Positions 1 through 5,427 of a DNA stretch of 7,399 nt are shown piece by piece; the first letter of the stretch is position 1; the number at the start of each line of letters is the position of its first letter. Made by a program: the position numbers and the translations under genes. Location: positions 1 to 7,399 of the forward strand of contig JAGLLG010000004.1 of the NCBI GenBank assembly GCA_023140635.1. Reading direction: 5' to 3'. A model generated the notes under the pieces. The model was given only the letters and a program-made list of their open reading frames with translations, ran no database searches and had not been told where the DNA came from. Source of the stretch: Candidatus Pacearchaeota archaeon. Lineage in GTDB: Archaea; Nanobdellota; Nanobdellia; Pacearchaeales; GW2011-AR1.

Positions 1-445
1 ATGGTTTTCTGTTCTTACGGAAATTCGATTTAGTTCTTTGTCCTCTTACAGGTAATCCTGCTCCGTGCCTAATGCCTTTGTAAGATTTTATTTTTCTTAA
101 CCTCTTAATATCAAACTCTCTTCTCAATTTTAAGTCTATACTACTAAGATGTTTATCCTCACCATCCTCGAAATCTTTTTGTCGATTTTTCAAAAACCCT
201 GGAATTGAAGGATTTTTAACAAACTCTTCGATCTTGACTATATCTTTATCAGAAATATCCTGAATTTTAAGACTTTTATCAATTTTCAAAACTTTGCAAA
301 CTGCATTAGCAAATGTCCAAGAGATCCCTTGAATCCTCGTAAGTTCTATAAACAACTCTTTATCTCCTCGAACATCCTTACCTAAAATTCTAATTAAGAT
401 TTTATCCTCTTGCTCTTTTGCTGCGTATTTTTTTTCGTTTGCCAT
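1..445 (-). CDS. rps13: Small ribosomal subunit protein uS13 (S13), 3'-truncated by the window
   Basis: Translating the minus strand from the ATG at 445-443 gives 148 codons open to the window edge. The protein begins MANEKKYAAKEQEDKILIRI. It carries the S13 hallmarks: an N-terminal helix-two-turn-helix stretch (LTRIQGISWTFANAV, about residues 35-50), a middle basic segment, and the C-terminal KSYKGIRHGAGLPVRGQRTKSN block (about 116-138), which is the rRNA/tRNA-contacting tail of the family in the head of the 30S subunit. Archaeal S13 is usually about 150-160 residues, so only the last few residues should be missing. The ATG overlaps the TAA of the upstream DUF655 gene by one base (TAATG). 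No Shine-Dalgarno is visible, so translation is probably coupled. In many archaea S13 opens the S13-S4-S11-RpoD cluster; those genes would lie beyond position 1. Confidence 0.95.
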   Translation of the reverse strand, partial: MANEKKYAAKEQEDKILIRILGKDVRGDKELFIELTRIQGISWTFANAVCKVLKIDKSLKIQDISDKDIVKIEEFVKNPSIPGFLKNRQKDFEDGEDKHLSSIDLKLRREFDIKRLRKIKSYKGIRHGAGLPVRGQRTKSNFRKNRKP

Positions 446-981
446 TATGATATAAATAGATTATGTCTTTGTATTTCCGTCAGTTCCTTCATAATTCTTT
501 TCTCAACAAGGCTCTTTGGAGAAGGTAGATTCTGAACTCTCTCTTTAATATCTTCGAAGGAATCAAAAGTTTTTTCCTCTCGAGCCTTAAGAATCGCTAA
601 AGTATGCTTTTTCCCAAGACCTGGAAGTAATTCAAATTGATGGAGTCTTGTATTCATAGCTTGTGCTTCATTAAAGAATTTTACAAATTTCTCTTCATTC
701 TTTTCAACAAAGTTATCAATGAATTCCTCTAGCTGAATTTTAGCAGTTTCCGTTAAATTCTCTCTAGGACATCTTCCAAGAATGTATTGAACTTTCTCTC
801 TTTTATCGTCTCCGATATAAACTTCCTCGCCAATTTCAAATTTTATTTCCCGTCTAGGAACTAATTGTAAAAGCGTGAATCCATTTGTCCCGATAGCTTG
901 TGCCAAGGGCATCATTTTTTTCTCTAAAGGATAACCATAAGGTAGGAAATCTAATATAATTGCATTTTCTTCTTTAGTCAT
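445..981 (-). CDS. DUF655 family protein (OB-like domain plus helix-hairpin-helix)
   Basis: A 178-residue protein of the archaeal DUF655 family, which is predicted to bind nucleic acid but has no firmly assigned role. The N-terminal part (about residues 6-70, with the early motif AIILDFLPYGYP and a central VYIGDDKREKVQYILGR) is the family's beta-rich, OB/S1-like region. The C-terminal part (about 112-155) has a helix-hairpin-helix motif, LLPGLGKKHTLAIL, typical of non-specific RNA/DNA backbone binding. The start has a weak G-rich site (GGGGT, about 991-994) some 9 nt upstream. The gene sits 49 bp after rpo4 and overlaps uS13 by one base. In many archaea the order is eL21-rpo4-DUF655-ksgA; here uS13 occupies the ksgA slot. 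A role in ribosome assembly or translation is an inference from this context. Confidence 0.9.
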   Translation of the reverse strand: MTKEENAIILDFLPYGYPLEKKMMPLAQAIGTNGFTLLQLVPRREIKFEIGEEVYIGDDKREKVQYILGRCPRENLTETAKIQLEEFIDNFVEKNEEKFVKFFNEAQAMNTRLHQFELLPGLGKKHTLAILKAREEKTFDSFEDIKERVQNLPSPKSLVEKRIMKELTEIQRHNLFIS

Positions 982-1004
982 TTTTAATACCCCAAAAATC
1001 TAGA

Positions 1005-1030
1005 TTATGCTAATCTTACATTAGCCATAA
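1005..1030 (-). other. Inverted repeat / RNA hairpin between rpo4 and DUF655
   Basis: The sequence contains the perfect inverted repeat GCTAAT (1009-1014), CTTAC loop, ATTAGC (1020-1025). Flanking TTAT (1005-1008) and ATAA (1027-1030) extend the stem by four pairs across one bulged base at 1026, giving about 10 base pairs. It lies in the 49-bp gap after the rpo4 stop, and in the transcript direction it is followed by a run of five T about 10 nt later. It could be an mRNA processing or stability element, a weak attenuator within the operon, or an operator. An adjoining 10-bp palindrome AATCTAGATT (997-1006) overlaps its edge. Confidence 0.45.
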
Positions 1031-1333
1031 TTAATATTTTTTACTAACCTCAATAATTTTATTTACTTCTTCCTCATCTAAGGAGACATCAACAATAATT
1101 TTATTTAATTCAGAAGCATCTGTAGGCATGAAGTCGATAATCTTTACAATATGAACCTCTTTCAATTTAATCAAATTAAGATCTTCAAGTTCTTTCTTCA
1201 TTTCCCTTGCTTTTTCAACAGACATTTTATTAAAATTTTTAATGAATTTTTTAATCGCGGTACCCTTTTCCGAATCGCCAGCTAACGCAACAACTTCAGC
1301 CATTGTGATTGGAGTTTCTTCTTTAATTGTCAT
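1031..1333 (-). CDS. rpo4: DNA-directed RNA polymerase subunit Rpo4 (RpoF, RPB4 homologue)
   Basis: A 100-residue protein recognisable as the archaeal Rpo4/RpoF subunit, which pairs with Rpo7 to form the stalk of RNA polymerase and assists open-complex formation and RNA binding. It begins MTIKEETPITMAEVVALAG, the usual N-terminal strand and tip-associated segment. A helical HRDC-like core follows, in which KKFIKNFNKMSVEKAREM and the C-terminal IDFMPTDASELNKI (about residues 66-79) match the family's conserved block. Archaeal Rpo4 is usually about 105-120 residues, so this one is at the short end. The start at 1333 overlaps the end of eL21 by 11 bp and is supported by a GAGGGTG Shine-Dalgarno 4 nt upstream. 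A second in-frame ATG (codon 11) lacks this support. Rpo7 is not in the window. Confidence 0.93.
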   Translation of the reverse strand: MTIKEETPITMAEVVALAGDSEKGTAIKKFIKNFNKMSVEKAREMKKELEDLNLIKLKEVHIVKIIDFMPTDASELNKIIVDVSLDEEEVNKIIEVSKKY

Positions 1334-1583
1334 TTAACACCCTCAAATGAATCGGATGAATTATAAATGTCTTCATCTTGTTCCCTGTTTTAATTTGAAC
1401 TAATTTAAATTTTCCCCGACTTCCGATAACTTTCCCATTAAGACCTTTCAGTCGCTTTGGGAACATTGCTTTAGCACCTACATCGGTTACAACTGCAACA
1501 TTCGTACCTTCGCTGATTTCCTTGAAGTATTGACTGAGTCTTAACTTTCCTTTTTCTCTAATTCGTTTTCTTTGACGTGCCAT
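1323..1583 (-). CDS. rpl21e: Large ribosomal subunit protein eL21
   Basis: An 86-residue basic protein of the archaeal/eukaryotic eL21 family, an SH3-like beta-barrel protein of the 50S subunit. The N-terminus is rich in arginine and lysine (MARQRKRIREKGKLRLSQYF). The barrel region contains the family's GLNGKVIGSRGKFKLVQIKTGNK (about residues 47-69, cited here as key residues G50, G54, R56, G57, G67, K69), followed by the diagnostic terminal IIHPIHLRVL (74-83). It is somewhat shorter than the usual 95-100 residues because the N-terminal basic tail is trimmed. The reading frame stays open for 20 codons upstream of the ATG, but none of these is ATG, GTG or TTG, so the start at 1583 is the best choice. 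It is the first gene of the eL21-Rpo4-DUF655-uS13 operon. Confidence 0.94.
   Translation of the reverse strand: MARQRKRIREKGKLRLSQYFKEISEGTNVAVVTDVGAKAMFPKRLKGLNGKVIGSRGKFKLVQIKTGNKMKTFIIHPIHLRVLNDN
1338..1344 (-). promoter_or_regulatory. Ribosome binding site for rpo4
   Basis: The minus strand reads GAGGGTG followed by TTAA and the ATG at 1333. This is one of the few convincing Shine-Dalgarno sequences in the window. It lies inside the last codons of eL21 and decides in favour of the upstream rpo4 start rather than the ATG ten codons later. Confidence 0.65.
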
Positions 1584-1637
1584 AATATAATCAGACAGAA
1601 CTAACGCGCTGTCGCCAACTCGGACAATTACTATCCT
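1584..1637 (-). promoter_or_regulatory. 5' leader of the eL21 operon with two mutually exclusive hairpins
   Basis: With a TATA box centred near 1662, transcription should start near 1637, leaving a leader of about 54 nt without a Shine-Dalgarno. Three short segments can pair in alternative ways: TTGTC (1627-1623), GACAG (1613-1609) and CTGTC (1598-1594). Segment 2 can pair with segment 1 (four Watson-Crick pairs plus one U-G) or with segment 3 (five Watson-Crick pairs, 10-nt loop). Segment 3 ends only 10 nt before the start codon. This architecture could let a ribosomal protein control its own operon, but that is inference; the stems are short and could be chance. Confidence 0.4.
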
Positions 1638-1657
1638 ACCAACTCAACAAAAATTCC

Positions 1658-1676
1658 CTTTATAAAGTTTTCCGCC
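1658..1676 (-). promoter_or_regulatory. BRE/TATA promoter of the eL21-rpo4-DUF655-uS13 operon
   Basis: The minus strand reads GGCGGAAAA then CTTTATAAAG (1667-1658), a textbook archaeal BRE followed by a TATA box. No TATA-like sequence lies at leaderless distance (about 25 bp) from the eL21 ATG, so this is the best promoter for the operon. Confidence 0.75.
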
Positions 1677-1708
1677 TTCCGAGGGGATATTACTCTATAA
1701 ATTTTTTA

Positions 1709-2068
1709 CTATCTAAGAAAACTTTCCACTTCTCCAATCGATGATTGTTCTACGAAACACTCTCTTTCAAAAGGTTCACCAGGATTTTCTTTCGGGGGCT
1801 CGACAACTAAAACGTCAGAGTTTTCAAAGTCTCTCTGGTTAACGGATTCTATTACAGGTTCCGCAACTTCTACGATGTTTTCTTTGGGTCTAATCTCGTC
1901 GCTAACTCTTCCCAACTCTAAATTTCCTTTATCTCTTTCACTCTCCATCCCTGCAACAATTGCCTTCGCCATCTTCTCACCCCAAACCTGATACATACAA
2001 CGTTGACACATATCCACGACGGAATCTCCACCTACAATCTCAGAACAATAAATACATTTTTTCACCAT
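1709..2068 (-). CDS. Small zinc-ribbon protein with disordered acidic tail, unknown function
   Basis: A 119-residue protein with two CxxC pairs (C5-C8 and C21-C24, sequence CIYCSEIVGGDSVVDMCQRC), a spacing suited to a compact treble-clef or zinc-ribbon site. A short conserved-looking segment follows, VWGEKMAKAIVAGME (about 28-42). From about residue 50 on the sequence is rich in E, V, P and S with no hydrophobic core, and is probably disordered. I have seen the CIYC...CxxC...VWGEKM type among hypothetical proteins of DPANN archaea, but know no function for it. The start at 2068 agrees with a TATA-like box about 30 bp upstream, which gives an almost leaderless mRNA. The gene ends 125 bp before eL21, on the same strand, and is divergent from the surface protein at 2154. 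A nucleic-acid or protein adaptor role is only a guess. Confidence 0.8.
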   Translation of the reverse strand: MVKKCIYCSEIVGGDSVVDMCQRCMYQVWGEKMAKAIVAGMESERDKGNLELGRVSDEIRPKENIVEVAEPVIESVNQRDFENSDVLVVEPPKENPGEPFERECFVEQSSIGEVESFLR

Positions 2069-2094
2069 CTTCTAATTTCCTATCAATTTCTCTT

Positions 2095-2103
2095 TTTAAA
2101 TAT
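2095..2103 (-). promoter_or_regulatory. TATA-like element for the zinc-ribbon gene
   Basis: The minus strand reads ATATTTAAA, centred about 30 bp upstream of the ATG at 2068. This predicts a leader of only a few bases. It lies back to back with the TATA box of the divergent gene at 2154, the two being about 20 bp apart. Confidence 0.5.
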
Positions 2104-2122
2104 TTAGGATGTTGTTCACAAA

Positions 2123-2132
2123 CTTTTAAAAA
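2123..2132 (+). promoter_or_regulatory. TATA box for the COG1361-like gene
   Basis: CTTTTAAAAA is centred 26 bp upstream of the ATG at 2154, the distance expected for leaderless transcription. AGAGGT at 2144-2149 resembles a Shine-Dalgarno with a 4-nt spacer. It would be left out of the mRNA if transcription starts at the A of the ATG, so which of the two signals is used cannot be decided from sequence. Confidence 0.55.
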
Positions 2133-2153
2133 CATAAGGCTCTAGAGGTTTAT

Positions 2154-2984
2154 ATGAAAAAAGGTGTGATTGTGTTGCTATTAGTCTTCTCTTTAGTGTT
2201 TGTAAGTGCGGATGCATGCGATTTGAGTGTCAGTCTTTTGAACCAAGATCCGTATCCTGCAGTCCCTGGAGATTATGTAAAACTAGTATTTCAGATTGAT
2301 GGGCTCGATAGCCCTGATTGTAGCGATGTAACATTTCATTTACTTCAGGATTATCCAATAGAACTTGATCCTGGAGAAGATGGTGTCAGGAGATTTAGTA
2401 AGATAGATTATGTTAAAGATTATGAATCAAATCTCTTAATTCCTTATGAAGTTCGAATCGATGAAAATGCGCTAGACGGAGCAAATCCTATTGAAGCAAC
2501 AATTGAAAACAAAGGAGACGCTCCATTATCTCAGACATTTATTATAGAAATCGAGGATGTTCGAGCTGATTTTGAGGTTTATATAAAAAATTATAATTAT
2601 CAAACACATGAGTTAGAACTAGAAATTTTAAACATTGTAGAATCTGATGTAGAGGCGCTAACTGTTGAAATTCCAAAACAGGGAGGGATAAATGTAAAAG
2701 GTTCCAATAGGATCGTCGTGGGTGATCTCGATTCGAATGAGTACACCTCTGCAGATTTCGAGGCAACTTTATCTGACGGATCAATTAGTGTAAATCTAAT
2801 TTATTCAGATACTATTAATGTCAGGAGAACTACTACTAAAACAATAATCTTTGATTCTTCATACTTTACGGAGAGGGTAACGGACAAAAAACCTACTTCA
2901 ATCTGGACATATTTATTTTGGGGAGCTGCAATAATTTTTGTAATTGTATTTTTCCATAAGAAGAGAGCTAAGAAGAAAGTTTAA
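2154..2984 (+). CDS. Secreted, C-terminally membrane-anchored COG1361-like protein
   Basis: A 276-residue extracytoplasmic protein. It has a Sec signal peptide (MKKGVIVLLLVFSLVFVSADA, likely cleaved near residues 19-21), a beta-rich ectodomain of about 225 residues, one transmembrane helix (about 251-267, WTYLFWGAAIIFVIVFF) and a positively charged cytoplasmic tail (HKKRAKKKV). The segment just after the signal, DLSVSLLNQDPYPAVPGDYVKL, and the following 'LLQDYPIELDPGE' are typical of COG1361 S-layer-like proteins with Ig/NEW3-type folds (conserved N30-Q31-D32-P33, P38-G39). Two ectodomain cysteines (C22, C56) could form a disulfide. The gene converges on the MacB-like permease operon with a 17-bp gap. 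In archaea such proteins are often found beside MacB-type ABC genes, which suggests a partner role in export or envelope maintenance; this is inference. Confidence 0.82.
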   Translation: MKKGVIVLLLVFSLVFVSADACDLSVSLLNQDPYPAVPGDYVKLVFQIDGLDSPDCSDVTFHLLQDYPIELDPGEDGVRRFSKIDYVKDYESNLLIPYEVRIDENALDGANPIEATIENKGDAPLSQTFIIEIEDVRADFEVYIKNYNYQTHELELEILNIVESDVEALTVEIPKQGGINVKGSNRIVVGDLDSNEYTSADFEATLSDGSISVNLIYSDTINVRRTTTKTIIFDSSYFTERVTDKKPTSIWTYLFWGAAIIFVIVFFHKKRAKKKV

Positions 2985-3001
2985 TTCTTAATTTCCAATA
3001 T

Positions 3002-4210
3002 TTATTCGTAACGTAATGCATCTACAGCATTAATTTTGCTAGCTCTCCATGCAGGTATCATTCCAGAAATTGCACCTGTAAAAGTCGCAAATAAAATTAA
3101 TCCAACAAACAAATGCCAAGAATAATGAGGACTTAAAAAACCATATCCCAAATCATCTAAAATACCTGCAGCCAAATTAGTTATTCCCCAACCTACCAAG
3201 ACTCCGATCGTTCCAGCCACAAAACCAAGGAAGCCAGATTCAAATAAAAATATCTTAAAAATTTCAGAATTTCTCGCACCAATAGATTTCAAGACTCCAA
3301 TTTCCTTAAACCTCTCAAGTACAGAAGTGATCATTGTATTGGCTGTATTAACTGCGGATACGATAACAGAGATTAATGCAATCAAAATAATAAACCCTAT
3401 GAGGATATCTAAAACAATAGTAAAAGACTCTAATAAATCAGCATAGGACTGAACAGTAAAATCTTCTTTTCCCTCATCTAAATTTCTCTCCTGCCTCAAA
3501 CTTTTCTCAACTCGCTCTCCAACCTCGTCAATCTTATCCTTCTCGGCACGTGCAATAATCCAACCATAAGAAAGGTCATCATCAGGATAAAGCTCCGGAA
3601 TAAAATCATTTGTCACATAGATATTTGAATCGTCTTGAGGATTCCCTACCGATTCATAAAATCCAACAATCCGAAGATCCTGTCCCTGAATCTCAATCTT
3701 ACTATTAATCGAATAAGCCTTGGGGAAAATCCTATTCTTAACCATATAATTATATCCAAGTGTAACTTTTCCGGAATCGCCTGAACGAAGCTCCCTCCCT
3801 TCAATTATTTCGATATCCGAAAGCTCCATAACCATCGGTAAATTTGGATCATAACTTATAACAAATACATACTTCTTAGAATCGTCTTGCACAATCTCTC
3901 CTGATTTAATATACGACCCTGTCGCATCATAAATTCCTGGAGTATTTTTAACTGCTTGTAGATCATCATCAAGGAGTTTGAAAGTCGTATCTAAACCTGC
4001 ACCTGAACCTTTTGGTTGAATCATCAATTTGTCTGCAGAAGACGAAGAAGTGAATTCATCAATATAATCATAAAGTCCCCAACCATAACTAATAAAAATA
4101 AAAATCGTTGCTATTCCCACAAAAATCGACAAGACAGTAAGAATACTTCGGGCCTTACTTTTCTTAATATTATTCAACGAATATTTGATACTCTCCTTAC
4201 TAATTACCAT
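3002..4210 (-). CDS. MacB/FtsX-type ABC transporter permease (second subunit)
   Basis: A 402-residue permease with the four-helix MacB/LolCE layout. TM1 is at about 22-45 (SILTVLSIFVGIATIFIF). A large extracytoplasmic MacB_PCD-like domain occupies about 46-262. TM2-TM4 of the FtsX domain lie at about 265-290, 320-350 and 365-387. The FtsX core signature is clear: NTANTMITSVLERFKEIGVL, then KSIGARNSEIFKIFLFESGFLGF, and the terminal PAWRASKINAVDALRYE, whose coupling segments contact the ATPase. It differs strongly from the neighbouring permease, so the two probably form a heterodimer as LolC and LolE do. The ATG at 4210 overlaps the preceding TAA by one base, with GAGG 3 nt upstream. It is last in the operon and converges on the COG1361-like gene. 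The substrate is unknown; MacB-fold transporters act on substrates outside the membrane by mechanotransmission. Confidence 0.92.
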   Translation of the reverse strand: MVISKESIKYSLNNIKKSKARSILTVLSIFVGIATIFIFISYGWGLYDYIDEFTSSSSADKLMIQPKGSGAGLDTTFKLLDDDLQAVKNTPGIYDATGSYIKSGEIVQDDSKKYVFVISYDPNLPMVMELSDIEIIEGRELRSGDSGKVTLGYNYMVKNRIFPKAYSINSKIEIQGQDLRIVGFYESVGNPQDDSNIYVTNDFIPELYPDDDLSYGWIIARAEKDKIDEVGERVEKSLRQERNLDEGKEDFTVQSYADLLESFTIVLDILIGFIILIALISVIVSAVNTANTMITSVLERFKEIGVLKSIGARNSEIFKIFLFESGFLGFVAGTIGVLVGWGITNLAAGILDDLGYGFLSPHYSWHLFVGLILFATFTGAISGMIPAWRASKINAVDALRYE

Positions 4211-5427
4211 TATCCTCTCAATGCCTCCACAGGATTTTGTTTAGCTGCATTCATAGCGGGAACAATCCCTGCAATTGCCCCTATGACAAAACTACCTGCT
4301 AAAGTTCCACCAATCAATATAGGATCAATCACTGGAAAAAGCTCAGCTCCAATAAAACTATTAATTCCGATAGTTCCTCCAATACTCACCAACGTCCCAA
4401 AAACAACACCCACCAAACCTCCAATAAATCCAAGCATTCCTGATTCAAAAAAGAACTGCATGAAAACCTGCCAATTCGTTCCACCAATCGCTTTCATTAT
4501 CCCAATCTCCTTCCTCCTCTCTAACACTGAAGTCGTCATGGTATTAACAATTCCTAGCGCTCCTACCAAAATAGAAATCGAGGCAATAATCACAATAAAC
4601 GCTTGAACCCCTCCCAAAACACTATCCACAGTTTCCATCATAGCATCGGGAGTAGAAACCTCAAAATCTTCTTCCCCGATATCAACATCCCTCCTCTTTC
4701 TCAGTAGCTTCTCGATATCTTGCTTAGTACGGTCCATTAAATCCTCACTCTTAGCCTTTACTGCAATTAAATCCACATCATCTCCATAATCCATCAAATC
4801 CCTCAAGGAATCCTCATTCATAAAAATCATATTATCTAAAAGAAAACTTCCTTCTTTCTCTAAAATTCCAACAACCTTAAACCTCTCATCCTGGAGAAGC
4901 ACAGTTTTCCCCGGAACAATTCCTTCCCCAAACCCATTATCACTTCCATAAAAATTATAACCTAGTACAATATTATTCCCATCACCATCCTTAAGCAGCC
5001 TCCCAGTTTTAACCTCAATATCCAGAGCCTCATAAGCGAATTTTCTTCCTTCCCCATCCGGAACGGAAAGAGCAGATCCAAACCCTACAATATCATTATA
5101 TTCTAACTTCCCCGAACTAATAATCCGAGAGATAGCTATCTCGACATTCGACAATGAATTAATCGCATCAACATCGTCAGTCGTCAACTTATTAACCGCT
5201 CCACTTCCTGGAGGACCATAGGCATTAAGCCCCCCTGCTTGAACAGTAAGGACCTGTGTCGAACTAATTCCAAATTGTGCACCAACCGCTGCCTGTAGCC
5301 CGGTTCCTAATCCAATCAGAGAAACAACTGCCGTCACACCAATAAAAATTCCCAGCAAAGTCAACCACGATCGAATTCCTCGGTGTTTCAGATTCTTCAA
5401 AGCTAGAATCAAGTAATCAAACCCCAT
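4210..5427 (-). CDS. MacB/FtsX-type ABC transporter permease (first subunit)
   Basis: A 405-residue permease beginning MGFDYLILALKNLKHRGIRS, the usual N-terminal amphipathic segment of MacB-type permeases. TM1 lies at about 22-44 (WLTLLGIFIGVTAVVSLIGLG). The extracytoplasmic MacB_PCD domain spans about 46-270 and contains a GPPGSGAVNKLT loop. The C-terminal FtsX domain has TMs at about 275-298, 328-352 and 368-391. Diagnostic motifs are GIVNTMTTSVLERRKEIGIM, KAIGGTNWQVF and the final PAMNAAKQNPVEALRG. The ATG at 5427 overlaps the ATPase stop by one base (TGATG). A GTG one codon earlier (5430) is also possible. A strong G-rich stretch ending in GGAGG (5434-5430) lies closer to the start than normal, so re-initiation coupled to the ATPase is likely. 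It pairs with the permease at 3002-4210. Confidence 0.92.
   Translation of the reverse strand: MGFDYLILALKNLKHRGIRSWLTLLGIFIGVTAVVSLIGLGTGLQAAVGAQFGISSTQVLTVQAGGLNAYGPPGSGAVNKLTTDDVDAINSLSNVEIAISRIISSGKLEYNDIVGFGSALSVPDGEGRKFAYEALDIEVKTGRLLKDGDGNNIVLGYNFYGSDNGFGEGIVPGKTVLLQDERFKVVGILEKEGSFLLDNMIFMNEDSLRDLMDYGDDVDLIAVKAKSEDLMDRTKQDIEKLLRKRRDVDIGEEDFEVSTPDAMMETVDSVLGGVQAFIVIIASISILVGALGIVNTMTTSVLERRKEIGIMKAIGGTNWQVFMQFFFESGMLGFIGGLVGVVFGTLVSIGGTIGINSFIGAELFPVIDPILIGGTLAGSFVIGAIAGIVPAMNAAKQNPVEALRG

Noticed and set aside
1005..1030. The rpo4-DUF655 hairpin as a strong intrinsic terminator
   Set aside because: The stem is AT-rich, the T-run is about 10 nt away, and the downstream genes have no promoter of their own that I can see, so full termination is unlikely.
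1584..1643. N-terminal extension of eL21, since its frame is open for 20 codons upstream
   Set aside because: None of the upstream codons is ATG, GTG or TTG, the translation has no resemblance to the basic eL21 N-terminus, and the predicted transcription start falls inside it.
1584..1660. Possible tRNA: AGTTGGTAG and AGTTGGC in the eL21 leader resemble tRNA D-loops
   Set aside because: No T-arm (GTTCRANNC), no acceptor stem pairing and no proper anticodon arm can be drawn, and the sequence runs straight into the eL21 start codon.
1960..2145. A 61-codon plus-strand open frame opposite the zinc-ribbon gene
   Set aside because: It overlaps the CxxC-containing gene and the divergent promoters, and its translation is low-complexity.
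2542..2784. An 80-codon minus-strand open frame inside the COG1361-like gene
   Set aside because: It is antisense to a gene with a signal peptide and membrane anchor, and its own translation shows no domain or plausible promoter.
4016..4606. A 196-codon open frame on the plus strand opposite the junction of the two permeases
   Set aside because: It lies antisense to two clear FtsX permeases, is full of I, P, T and N as expected from the complement of their hydrophobic codons, and has no recognisable motif.
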